Shown piece after piece: positions 36,521 to 49,762 of a DNA stretch of 64,000 nucleotides (position 1 is its first letter; every line of letters starts with the position of its first letter). The DNA is taken from positions 14,643,095 through 14,707,094 of the forward strand of contig CM028901.1 of NCBI GenBank assembly GCA_016801885.1, given 5' to 3'. This stretch comes from Toxotes chatareus (Eukaryota; Chordata; Actinopteri; Toxotidae). Under the pieces are notes generated by a model that saw nothing but the letters and a program-made list of their open reading frames with translations, did not search any database and had not been told where the DNA came from. A program made the position numbers and the translations under genes.

Positions 36521-38032
36521 TTTACTGTTATCTGCAATAAGCTAAAATTGGCCGATAATATCAGCAATGCACATGTATCAGTCAGACTTAATGGGCACAT
36601 ACAAGCCTAGACTGACCAGAAAGCACACATGAGCAGTGCTGTTGTACAGAGTAGCAGGTTTCTTACCATTTAAACACCCAATGTGCCTATGTACTCCTGT
36701 CTAGTGGAAACACTGTGCACACTCACACTCTCACAAACCTTACCTCCTCAGCTTATGTGACAGCTGACCTTATAATGACTCCAGCAAACTCTTAACTCAC
36801 CTTTCCAGCAGCAGTTTGTCTGAATACAAACTCTGACCATGGTGGCAGAAAGAAACAGGATTTGTTCACTCAAACAACTGTGCTGCCCAAGACTGTTTGT
36901 ACCTGACAAATCACATAATCACGAAGACCGGTCTAACAGAAGCAGCTCTGGCTACATGTCAACAAAGCAGAGTCAATGCAGTCAGCTGCGTTTAGATATG
37001 AATCAGGTGGTGAGGCAGAACATTTTTAAGTGACAAGCTAAATTCAATTAGGGTGTTTGTTTCACTCTCACCCTGAATGTCAGACACCTGCATAACTTCC
37101 AGCTGTAATGGTAGACATTTAATTAATCTGCAGCAGGAATCAACATACCCTGCAGCAAAGGACAGATATGGAAGCTTTGCCTTCACAGAGAAAAGAAAAA
37201 AAAAACAGCTTTGGTACAATAACACAACTGCATCTATCTGTGAGTTGAAGACAACAGCTTTCATAAGTGCAAACAGAATAATCTGTGCACATACTGCAGA
37301 GATACGGTGCCATTACAGCAGTCTTCAGGGCATCAGCCAATCCTTAAAAACAATTACCCACAACAGGACCCTCGGGTACAAACGTTCTAATTGGAAAGCT
37401 CATGGAGCCTAACTTACAATACATGCATGGAGATAACAGCCTTATTTCCCCCTTTACACCCTCTTCATCTCCACAATTAGAAAATAAGGAGTGAACTGTT
37501 CCAAACACCAGCTACTCAAATGTAATAAACACCACAACAAGCCTCTCATTACGTTTTAACCATGTCAACGAGATTTAAGTGTTGTGCTCCTAAACTGTAA
37601 TCTGCAAGAAGCGACAGTGTTCAGCATTAGACTAAATTTAACGTGATGAAGTGTATAGCAGCTTCAGACACCCACTTCCTGACTTTTCCCTCACATATGA
37701 GAAATGACTTGTACATTAATGCGCGACTGTAATTTCAGTGTTGCAAGTACAAAAAGTAAATCCTGCATAATTCACAGAGGAAAAATTGATGCCACAGCAA
37801 AGTCACCATGCAGAAACATTAGACAAACCTCAATTCAGTGCTCTAAGATACACGCCTAACTGAAATGGGAATAAACAAATGCTGTCCTTCTTTGCATGAA
37901 AAGTGGACACTTTCAGTGTTTGTTCTTTATACATGTGTTATATTGATTCTATCACCTTTTTAGGGAAATTATTAAATAGGTATAAAAAAACAACCTCCAA
38001 CAAGAAGCATGTATTTAGGCTAAGAGGGGCAA

Positions 38033-38046
38033 CCCCCCCCCCCCCC
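38033..38046. repeat. Poly(C) tract
   Basis: A run of C residues lies between AGGGGCAA and ACAAAAAAAACAA. A similar shorter C run occurs at about 39090-39099. Confidence 0.8.
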
Positions 38047-39359
38047 ACAAAAAAAACAATTTTCTGTCATTTAGTGTTCTTGTTTTCAAAAACAACATGT
38101 CTCCATACCAGAAAATTGTTAATTATTGTTAATTTTGGTTCTGTCTTTGGACTGACTTATTCACTAATGATTAGTGTTGTTTTAAAGCCAAAACAGATTC
38201 AGGCACAGAAGGCCTGCCTGGGAAAAGATGCATATCTGCTGTGTAGCTCAGCCAATGTGCTTTCAGCTGCTCTGTTAACTGGCAGGAGATTTCACTGTTT
38301 ATCTGCTATGTACTGACAATTTAAATGGAGCTGTCACTGTTGGAGGAAGGTTTTACTGGCCTTATGAAACTGGATCTCTTTCTCTTTTCTCACAAAATAC
38401 AAAGGACAGGACCTATAGATTGTTGCATATTTAATCCAGTCGCTTTTCAACACTGACTCAGGAGGAAAAACGCTAATAATTAGACCATTTGAGATATTAA
38501 AATTCTTCTACGCCACCATATTGTAGACAGGTACCTGTTGTTACACATCTTAAAGTATAATGTCCACAAATAACCAGTGTAAGACAGGAATAATTAAGAC
38601 TAGCAATAATTACATAACAGGCTCTGTGAGGGAATTGAGATTTCACACTGAATGATTAAAAGCAGTAGAACAAAGACATACATTTCATAAGAACATGTAG
38701 TCCATATACAAGGCTTTCTGTTAATCCCCAGTATAAAGGCAGGGTGCCAGGCTAGATAGCCAGCTCCACACAGAACTATAGCCTGGAGAAGAAGAATGGA
38801 AAGGTACCCGGGTGGGAGAAAAGAGTAAGGCAAGACAGAGAGTGAGAGGAAGAAAGCGAGAGAGTCCAATTCACAGTTCGCCAAGATGAGCTATATTTTT
38901 ATTTTTCTCTTTCATCTCAGTCGAAGCGCACACACTGAACAAAAGGCAGCAAACGCTGATGAGACCAACCAGCCCGTGTTGTTTCTGTGCTCGGAGAGGA
39001 GGAAGATAAGCAGTGGGATTTAAATAATAAGGTTTTCCACTGGGTCTACAGTATTTCATCCTAACACACCGACACAAGGGTTTTACAGCCCCCCCCCCCT
39101 CCATTAATCAATATGATTTGATCAGATTATCAGAAATATGCTCTCCCCCACGTACAATTACGAATGTTTGCTTACAGATGTGTAGGGAAAAATCTAAATA
39201 CTGCATATCACGTTATGTAACCAAGCCATCACTAAGCAAGGCCGAGGTGTTTTCACAAGGCAGAGCAGCTGCAAACACCATGAATGTATTACCAGCAATC
39301 ACTGTGTCTGTGTGTTTATGTGTGTGTGCGTCTCACCCGTCTAGCAAACAGCAGGCCTT

Positions 39360-39390
39360 TAAAAAATAAATAAATAAATAAAAAAAAAAA
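39360..39390. repeat. (AAAT)n and A run
   Basis: AAATAAATAAATAAATA is followed by an A run. Similar tetranucleotide runs lie at about 46308-46326 and 50484-50502. Confidence 0.8.
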
Positions 39391-41367
39391 TCCTCAAACA
39401 ATAAATCTTGCACAGACTGTGGTAAGCTCTTTTAATCTTATTTTTCTAAGCACCACTTATGGACAGGCCACAACAAAATCAACTGAAGTCATATGGGCTA
39501 AATCGTGAGGGGGCAGCTGCATTGTAATTTGATGAGGTGATGAATGTCAAGTATGGTAATTTACTGTAGTTGCACAAACTGTGTATTGAGAAAAGTTGAC
39601 ACTGGACTTCTATGTTGTGAAAGCATCTATTATTTAATTAGGGACATTTGAGCTCTGGTGGGTGGTCAGGGTTCATTTCAAACAAACGAGCCATCACTGA
39701 CAGACAGTTTACAGTCAGGGAGGTTTAGAAACCCAGCGAGATGGCACTGAGATGCTGGGCGGGTTTCAGAACAGAGGTGGAAGTTTCCATTGTGTGCTGA
39801 TTTTTAGTTTCGGGCTTCAAAATGGCACTTAGACATGTTAAAGTGTAGTTCTGGTAAGTGTTATATAATTTTAAAACAGCACTTTTCTCAGTACAGCGCT
39901 GTCAGCTGCAGAGAAACGCTCTCCGACTTTGCTGACTGAAGTAAAGAGTCATTTACGACGTCCTGAACTGACTTCTGATTCACATTTAGTCCCATTTTGC
40001 ATAATTCCATGCTAATGCAATAAAAGAACTCAAGACAAAACTGCCCTGTAGAAGTGATGGCGGCACAGATCTCTGTAATAGCTCTGTGTCGTTATTACAG
40101 TTTGAAAAAGCTTTGAAGTTGCCATTCTAACACAGTCCATTATACCACTGATTATGTCTTAATGAATACACATCTGCACAGACTCTGCTTCAGTGATTAA
40201 AACCTGAGAAAATTAAATGTCTTTGAAGCATAACAGTGTGTTTGTATTGTATGTATACTCTGTTCCAATCACACTGATTCATTCACTGTATGTTGCGATC
40301 TCTAGTTTTGGGGGTTCCCAAATTACTTTTGGAACCGCTGTGAATGCCTTGTTTTGTCTTGCTTAGCCGTCAAAAAGAGCAAGCTAAAATCTTGATCACT
40401 GAACAACAACTGTGTTCACCAGTCGCTTACCTAAGTGTGGCAGCTAGTAAAGTCAATATTCCTCAAGGTGGCAGACAACAAATCACCATCCAAATGCTGC
40501 AAAATATCTGGTACAGACACTCGTAATGTGTGTATTATTTGCTTTGGGCTACAACACCAGCCTAACCTCTTGCAGAGTGCAGCTGGTGAAAGAGACAGAT
40601 AAAGCAGCAAATATTTAGATCCTGTAAATGTGCCTTCTTTATCCAGAAATCCCTGCAAATCACATGTAGAAAATAAAAAAAAAATGTCAAGAGTGAAATA
40701 CAAACTGTCTCCTAATAAGACCACAAGAAAGAGCTCTGTCCAGTCAGACTGTTAGATCCTTTGCCTCTCTTCTCCCTGTGGTTCTTTTGCATAAAGCATC
40801 ACAGACTGACTGGGTTGGCAGACATGAGCATGCTGTATCTGGCTTACTGTTGGATGATTTCTGGAAACAAAGTTAGACTTTTTTCAAAGAGTTCTTGGAG
40901 CCGCCCATTTAAAACTCTGCGAATTGATTTTGTGGGTCCTGAACTGAAATGACTAGACAAGAGAAAACGGGGCAATCAGCCACAATTGTTTCATCAGCCC
41001 AGGTCTAAAGCTTCACCAGGTTGGAGGTGTGTCGTCTGAATATCCTGAGCTGTCAGACAATATAGAGGTGAAACATTTTCCCCTGCAAGAAAATCTGCAC
41101 TTTAGAAAGAACTAAAAAGTGATACCGAGTTACGTGTTCAGAATGAATTGGCTTTCTTTGGAACATGGGGACAGCTGAAAGCGTGGCTGAAATAGGAGGA
41201 TAGGGTGGATTTGGCTCTAAATGAGGTTGTCAAGAGTGTGGATGAAGAACCAGTAGAATAGGCTTTGTGCAGCTCCTGAGCAAAAGAAAGAGAGATCTCA
41301 ACATCAGGTCTCCTATTCAAGAGAAACAAACAATCTTCTTTCACTGAGTATCAGTAGCTTACACCAT

Positions 41368-41415
41368 TCAGCCACAACATTAAAACTGGAAACTGGTTTT
41401 TAATGTTGTGGCTGA
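41368..41415. repeat. Hairpin of two Tc1-type terminal repeats
   Basis: TCAGCCACAACATTAAAA (41368-41385) and its exact reverse complement TTTTAATGTTGTGGCTGA (41398-41415) are separated by only 12 bases. From memory, TCAGCCACAACATTAAAACC is the terminal repeat of a widespread teleost Tc1/mariner family. Here both ends are present facing each other with the whole body missing, so it is either a deletion derivative or a snap-back copy. Confidence 0.75.
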
Positions 41416-44400
41416 TCGACAAACATGTAATACCATGGAAAGAAATGACGTCTGCAGTAATCTGTGTGATTTTCAACTGTCCAATGCTACAAGCAATTTT
41501 ACTCTAATGAATCTCAGGTGCCAAGAACAACAAGCTTGCTCTTGCTGCTGGAAATACACACTCCCCCCACAAAAAAACATGTAGTGATGATGCTAGCATG
41601 AGAGCGATGACGAATGAATCCTGGGAAGCAGAACTGCTGGGAGAGAGTGGTTATTCTAGTTTATAGATACAGAAGAGAAAAATTACTTTCACACCATGGG
41701 CCTCATTCATTAAGATGTGCTGCATTACACAACTTGTATTACGTTCTCCTGTGCCATGGCGCACCATGGTAGACCAGTTGCAAAGAGATATGGACTCTGC
41801 TTATACAACTTAGAGAGTTATTGGAGCATAAATTCTGACCACGGATTTACATTAGAAGTGTAACATGTTGTGTAATTTACAGCAGCCTTACTTCAGCCTC
41901 TGCCACACTTTTAAATGAGATTACAGCTGAGTCCAGACCATCAGTAATACTACATCAGAAAACAAAGTCCTCTCCAGGGTATCTGAATTGTTCTCCAAAT
42001 TAAATGTAAGACTTTTAAAGACCCTTTTAATACCACCCAGAATGCAATTTAATCTCCACTGTCCAGCAGGGACAATAAGGTCTGCAATTATTGATCAAGT
42101 ACAGGAATTTATTGACATTTGTAGTCACATTTTTGTTATTCCTTACCACCTGCATATACCAATAATGTATAGTAATATAATTAGCCAATTAATGTGACCT
42201 GGAGCCAGATAAGTGGCAGTGAATCTCTGGAATAACTAGTTAAAAAAAGTTATTGATTTAAGTTCATTTAATGTTTGGATAAAACTGACACTTGGCCATT
42301 GTAAATCCATTAGCCTCCTGGCTAATGTGCAACCGTGTAGTGTTTGCTACAGGTCTGATGTTGCTGATTGAAACTCCACAACAAAGAATTAAACTTCCTG
42401 CAGCAAAATCCACTGACGCACCAGCCTCACTTTGTAGTTCACAGATGCAAAACTCCTCTAAACAGCCAGCAACCGCATGCAAAATAAAATGTAAATGAAA
42501 AGCTATTCAAGACCTTTGAAAAATTTAATTTAAATATTAATACCTCCTAAAGCCTTTTTGGAGGGAACTGAATTCAATGCAAACAACAACAAAAAACAAA
42601 GCAAAAACGAAAAAATGCATAGTTGTTTTTTGCAGGAATGTTGAACCTCACTAATTTCTGAGGCAATGTCATGCAATGGCAGCGTCTGACAGCACAAGTG
42701 TACATTCCTGGGAGAATACTTAGTAATGAGAACTTGGTAAATTCTAATGAGAAAATAATAACTTTCCAGAGTTGTAAAATTCTGTCTACAAGTATTAAAA
42801 ACTGCTGCGTTGTTTTGGTGTCTGATAAACCTTTAAACTTATGGATCTTATTATTCAAACTGGCCTATTTCATCCTATTTCATCTTTTCACCCGTAACTA
42901 TAAAAACACAGAACATGTTTTATTTAAATCAGTCCCATTTCCATCTGAACACCTGCTCTGACATTGCTAAAATGACCGCTGTCGTGATTTTCATGGCAGA
43001 AATCTTTTCTGTTGTTCTGGCTTGCATGGAAACCAAAGTTCAAGCCGATTCATTCATCCTATACACCAGGTGAGTGTTATATCCGAGGACACCTGAATCA
43101 ATCTAATCTTTAAACAATGAGAAAGGAGCAGAACATTGTTCCTTCTTCCAAGCAGGCTAGTGTGACTACTGTAGGTATTTGAGTGAAAGAAATAGCACAG
43201 TGCCTTGGAGAGCGTGACAGACCAAAAGAAATCTCATGACTACTTATGAATGCATAAGGTAACCCCTTACGTAGAAAAAAAAATGATGTGAAAGCTTTAA
43301 TAATTCAACTAAACCTACTGTAAAACAAATACTGCTAAATCAGCACAAACAGTACATACTGTAACACCGCTCAAAATCTGTTCAGGTGCCTGAGGCAGAC
43401 TTCATCCCATACTGTGCTGTGTTCCCTTTAGTTGAACAAACATTGCCCATTTGGTTGAACCCATTTCTAAAATGTGCCTCAGGTTTATTGCTGTGGCACC
43501 AAGAACATCCACTGAGGAAAAAAGAGTGGACATGCACCATTATGTGAAACATTTCCCAGGGCGCCTGTTACTCGCAAACAACATGTTACTTAAGAGCAGC
43601 CTCCACGACTGCTTGCAATGGCACATGCTGATGTAGCACCAAGAAAGACATTTACAGGAGCAGCTGATACAGAGTAAGGTCTCTGAGAACTGCAGTTCAA
43701 AGGAACATTAGTATAATGTCTTAATAAGATGTAAGAGGTGAACATTTAAGTCGCGGATGTTGAGGCTATCATCACAATTGCTGCTCGCAAATTTAGTCAG
43801 TTAATGTTGCAAAATTAAAGTTTCTCGGCATAGTAGTGTCTCTAATATTTTCACTTTGCCAAAGATTTCTGATGGTCGAATGACCACTAGAGTGTGAGTT
43901 TAAATCCACAATCCAGCCAATCAGATAGTTTTGTATGACCTGAGAGAAATAGGCAGCAACGCATGGGCACTGGATCGTCACTGGAATTTTACAGTTAATC
44001 CTTGGAAATTTATAGAATTTAGAAATTTTAACCTATGGTCAGGGCTGAAAAGCTCAGTGAAGCTTTTCATTATTACCATAAGGGAAGCTGTTTATATTAA
44101 CTATAAATTAATACTGACTTTTCTTGAACTGACTGGTTTGAGAACAGGACCCTTGGTGTGACCTTAACAAGCAATGCCATAATTTAATCTGACTATTTTC
44201 ATGTAGGAACAAAACATATTTGCAAATATGCTTGGAATAAACTTTGCGTTTTAATACTCGGTAAACCAAAACAGGCCTGGAGTTTAATAAAGTGCAATTA
44301 TAATCCTGGTCAGGAAAGTTGCAAATGAATCAATTATCTTACAGTGCAAGCAAAGTAGGACGTCAGCAGTGAAAAGCAGCAGAATTTCCCAGCTCTTTTC

Positions 44401-47400
44401 ACAGCTTACAAACCAAACCAAACATTTCAGCACAAACAAAAACTTTATTCATGATTGGGCCTATTCAATCCAGGTCTCCAAATTTGGGAGAATATTTTGG
44501 GCCAAATGAATGAATCCATCAGGGGAATATGGGGCATTGCAGCAGCAAAAGATGAAGAACTAGGGTGAAATTGCATACTGTAATTTGAGTTGCAGGGGGG
44601 AAGAGGAGGCTTGCTTCATTATCAGTATCTTTCAAAAGCTTGTTCAACAGCCTACAGGTCTGTGACTATGCTGTTAATAATCTGAGGAAAAAATAATCCA
44701 CGATAATATGCTCGTCTCAGGATCTGTCTATCTCAAGGGAACTACTGGAAGAAAGCACTCCTTACCCCCAAACTTCAAATGTTACATGAGGAGGATGGTA
44801 AAAAGAAAAGTGTAAGAAAAGTCGAGCATTATCAGCGTTTATTATTCACTGGAGTCAAACATCAGTTCAAAAGGTTTGTACTAGAGTCCAGCCTGCAACA
44901 AGAGAAATGGACAATGAGTGACTAACACTGAAAGGGCACGGAGGCGGGGGAAAAAAAGCCTGAGCCTGAGCTTCCTGGTAGGTCCGGGGCGTTTTGCAGC
45001 TCTGTGTTTCATTCATGTTTAATCTGCTCTCAGACTGTAGCACCTCTTTGATATCACACAGTGGGTGCAGTCAAAAAGAAGACATGACTTCATGCTCCGC
45101 CGACCCGATGCACAGCTACCCTTTGATTAATGAGTGGGTTCATTTAATCACTGGCTTCTCCGCAGGAATCTTTAAAAGACCAGAGCTCCGACTTAGCTGG
45201 GGGGGGGCTTCTCTCTGTAGAGGAGCACTGCCCACTGTCACCTACTTGTGAAGTGAAGTTTTATTTTCTGTCAGAGTATAGTACTGGACACAGGTGTCTT
45301 TTTCAGACCTGAATTTATGCATTAAGGCTGTCACTTTTAAACTGTGGTTGAATGATAAAAAAAAATGAAACTTTCAATTTATAATGATGTTTTGTAATTC
45401 AAAGTTTACAGTGTATACATTCCCCTGTATGTGCCATGACAATAAACGGCTTACTGTTGTTACCTTAGCTAATGCAAAGTTTGAGAAAACTAGCAAACCA
45501 TGCTGCACAGACTCACAGCACTGAAGCATTTGAGAAGGAATGTGTGCAAGCATTTTGAATTCAATACCACAGATGGAAGAATCGTGGATATAGGTAATGC
45601 TGTTTGCTGGTGCCAATTTGCCACATAGATTGAAACATCCAGCGCTATTAGCTCTATTGTTTGCACTATATAGAAGCTACAATTCACATTCAGCCTTGGT
45701 TGCACTGCAGTCTGAGATTCACAGAAAAACATGCTTCACACGGTTTCAGTGCTATTGTCGGTGCATGTTATATAGGGGCTGGATTCCTCACTTGTTTCCC
45801 ATCTTCTTTAGGAGGTTTACTGTTCTATTAAACAGGGCAGTGATGGTAAACATAGCACAGAGAAGCTCCACTGTTAGAGGAGTCATGTAGTTATAACAAA
45901 GACACAATCCACTAAAACCACCGCAGCAAATTCCGGTAAAAAAAAACAAAAAACGACAACAAAAAAACGTCCGGCAGAGTAGGTCAGAGAAGATGAAACA
46001 CCTTTTGAATCTCACACTTTGCTGTCTGACAACCTCAATGGAAAACTTTACAACCCATTTGCCTCCTCCATCACCTCTGCCGTGGCAATGTTATAATAAC
46101 ATGTTCACTCAAGCTGACAAGTTTCACACTTTCATTTTCACTCGGAAATAAATACGTTCCAGAAATACACAGCACAGGAAAAAGAGGGAGCGCCGGAGCA
46201 TCTGAATGACTGCGCATCACCTAGAGAGACAGGAAATTAAAAGTGAGGACAGCTGATAACAGAAGATGTCTTTGAGGAGGGAATGGGTCCAACTGCTGTA
46301 AATGTAAAATAAATAAATAAATAAATGTAATATAGTCAGCAATCAAAAGAGAATGTTTGGGTTGGAATAAGTGAGAGACGGTAATTAATGAAGACTTTGC
46401 AAACTTGCAAAAAGAAACTTCCTGGAAACGTCATAGTGCAGTTAACACTGCAGCATCTGACAGCAAACACAAACTTGATGTTAATAACGTGACTGACTCA
46501 AAACAGTACACTTCCAAAGAAAGGCACACATAACTGGCACTTTAATTGGATGTCACTTGGCCTCTCTGACTCCCTAATTAATTTGTTACCTTAATTTTTA
46601 TTCAAAAGACTTTTAATTGTTTTAATGATGAAATGAATTTCTGTCTCTCATGTCCTTGTCTAAACAGGGACACAACACGTCTGCAGAAAGCGTTCAAAGA
46701 CACATTCGGTTGTGATAATCTTGGTGGTAAAAGTGTAGCAGTAGTTCAGAGTAAATCCCTGCGCCACGCATCACTTGGCACCAAAAGTTCAACTCACTAA
46801 TCCTCGACTGGAAGCCTCTGTCTGTTGTTTGGCTACAGCTCCATAATCAGGCTGCAGTGTACAGCTTCATTATTTCTTCCTTAAAGAGCATCGAGGGGGT
46901 GGTCACATATTATATATATATACGTATTAAAAATATACGACATGATATTCAGTACAGTATATGAGATGTATCTGGTTTCATTTTTAACTTCACTAAAAAA
47001 ATGCAATGTTAGGACATTATCCAACATGTATAGTTACTGTAGCTCACATTCAGAGATGATAACTACATCATTGTAATACTTAAAATGAATTTTTAATTAT
47101 TCTAATAACTGCAGTGAAAAACAGAATTTTGTTTAGTGGTGTCTACAATGCAGTGATCCAGCTCCATGATGAGCTCACTTTGTACTTTTGCTAACTCACA
47201 AAACTAAATGTTCATGCAGCTTATAAAGTAGAATAATATAAAGCCTCCTAACAGCATTGGTTCTGCCCTTGGTTTTAAGGAGGACAACTGGGCACGGAGA
47301 GGATTTAGTGATGGAATATTTAATGATGTTTTAAGGGTGTCATTGTAACAATGACTTGCTCTGGCCCAAACCCACAATCTGAGGATAATAAATTAAAAGT

Positions 47401-48522
47401 TGTGGAGTTAAAAGCACTTAAACATTTTGTGTAGCAACACAAATTTTTTTTCGCCTGTGTGTATCAGATCTGTTTCTCTCTTTGCCCATCATGCTGCTTC
47501 TTGGTGAAAATCATGATATTGTTGCAAGATGAATGATCAGCTGATCACCGTAACCAAGTGCACATAATGTGCAACTGATTTCAGTTTCACTGGTGTAATG
47601 GAAAATAATAGAATGTGAGCACAGAGACCCAGTGAGCTGTTATCCACAACAAACATCTGGAAAGAATTACAACGTAAATCTGGTCTTTCCAAACTGACGC
47701 CAATGTATGTATATCCAAAAAAAGAGAGAGAGCAAGAAACAAGAAGCCAGTAGAGTCTGAGTGAAAAAGAGTCCTCAGATCCCACGGTGAGGGGCAAAGA
47801 TTTGACCCAGCATTCATTAAAAGCCTTACATTCACTCTGCCTTGTTAGATATATCATTGTTGCAGTTCCTGCCATGGAGGAATATTAATTATTAATTATG
47901 TTCATATTACTTTAAAAATAATTCACCCTCCTATTTCAAGGCTGAAATTTTACAGCCCAAGGATCTCACGGACCTGAGATCTGATGCATGAGACGCATGA
48001 TGGGACACTGAGGCACTGGGTCGGACACAAAAACCAAACCACGTCAGCCCCGTCAAGTGCACTACAACGGTGGCCTGGAATTGTGACTGCACTGTCTCAA
48101 CCACGACGTGAGGAGAGTTTCAACAGCTGGTGGAAGATTAAAAGTTCATCCACCTTTTATATCCACCCTGCAACCTTCTTGTTAAATCTTAAATCTGTTG
48201 GAGCCCAAAGTTCCTTCACTCGTCATAAATCATTCACCACCAACACATCCACAAATGGGCTGAAATGACAGCTTACATCTTTTCTTTTCCCTAATTCTTT
48301 AAGACATATCCAGATTGCATTAAAGAAATTCAATATCAAGATAGACACTTTAAAGTTAAGATGGTCGGGGTTAAGCAAGTCCAACTCTGATTTAGATTAA
48401 ACAAGTCCAGTAAACTCTTCCCTTTTGCTCTGCAGTTTATTAGAGGAGACAGTGGCTGTTTTCTCATATGAAGTACAGACATTGTCTGAAGAATCAGGTC
48501 TGGACATTTTCCAGAGTTGCCC

Positions 48523-48851
48523 TTTCACACATGTAGCACACAGCAGGTGATTGTCTGTGTCAGATACATTTTCACCTACTGGAAATACTCTGTTTGGGTC
48601 AGGTGTGGGTCGGAGTCTGGGTAGATTGTGAAGCATGCAGGATAGAAACGTTAGCAACACGCCCACTGGCTCGCTGCAAATTTTCTGGACAATTACCTGC
48701 TCTATTCACACATGGGCTCAATTGGACATTACAAGGACTTCAGACTCGGGAGCTGGCAGGCTTACTGTCCGGTCCAACTGATTTGGACATTTGCGTTCAC
48801 ACATACAGCTCATCCAGGTAATGAGCTCAGGGCTGCAGTGCATGTGTGAAA
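48523..48851. repeat. Possible MITE bounded by short inverted repeats
   Basis: TTTCACACATG at 48523-48533 is matched by CATGTGTGAAA at 48841-48851. The enclosed 300 bases are non-coding and somewhat richer in GC than their surroundings. The repeat arms are short and no target-site duplication was confirmed. Confidence 0.3.
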
Positions 48852-49741
48852 GCACTAAGTAATGGATGGGTTTATGCTAGAAAAAACATTAGCCATGACT
48901 CTGCCCTGAATCACACGAATTCCCAAATGCACTCATTGTTTTCATCTTCAAGTCATGCAAGGGGAGCTTTGTGAGGTACAACAAAGCATCTTCATGTATC
49001 TACTCAAAAGGCATTTAGAACTGAACCTAACACTGTGAGCATTTCTGTCTTTGACTATCTATTCCATTTGAAAAAACTTTATATGAAATATAATAAGTAA
49101 AAGTCTTCAACATAAGTTCAGTAAGAAACAAAAAAAGATAATTAAAACAACTTTGATTAAAAAAGTTTTACTAAGCCTTAAATAACTTAACAGAAGAGGA
49201 TGAAGATTTGAGTCTTGGTTGTATGTTTTGTATGTATTTGATTTTTTTTCCCCGTTTTCAACAAGTCTACATACTCTAACATTAGCTATCAACCATTTAA
49301 CAATTTCACCTGTGTGTCTGTTTACAACATTCAACATTTGGGATAACCCATCCAGAAGTTAGGTATAGCAACCTATACAGACACGCAGTAAAGTAGGGAG
49401 CAGTCAGAACGTGAGCCCTGGATTTTGACCATATAATTATGTAAGTCAACACAAACACCAAAGATACATATATATTGATTTGCAAAATTTTAATTTAAGT
49501 TTGACTGTAAAAAGAATGATGAAAGAATTCTGCTGAAACTGTAAAACAGTAAACGTTAATCTACTGTGTTACTGGAAACCTATTGTGCTTCTGTAGGTTA
49601 ATTATTACATGTGCTACACGCTTGTGGCAGAAAACTGATTAACCAAAATATAGGATTTTAATTGGAAAAGCAACAAAAAGTCCTCAAGAAGTGGAATCAC
49701 TCCAGTTCATAATCTTGTAAGCCAATCATGCATTGCTGGAT

Positions 49742-49762
49742 TAAAAAAAAAAAAAAAAAAAA
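49742..49762. repeat. Poly(A) tract
   Basis: A run of about 21 A residues on the plus strand follows TGCATTGCTGGATT. No retroposon body was recognised upstream. Confidence 0.8.

Larger units (their letters stand above)
34935..36605. repeat. Possible older repeat interrupted by the Tc1-like element
   Basis: The flank at 34935-34999 (ATACCAATACTGGATTTTTG ... TACTGATGCCGATATTTAAG) and the flank at 36525-36605 (AAATTGGCCGATAATATCAG ... CAATGCACATGTATCAGTCA) both look like parts of one GCCGATAT-containing teleost repeat, recalled from memory. The transposon at 35000-36520 lies between them. Confidence 0.3.

Noticed and set aside
37903..38316. 137-codon plus-strand open frame
   Set aside because: It runs through a poly(C)/poly(A) stretch, has no recognisable domain, and lies antisense within the CTDP1 intron.
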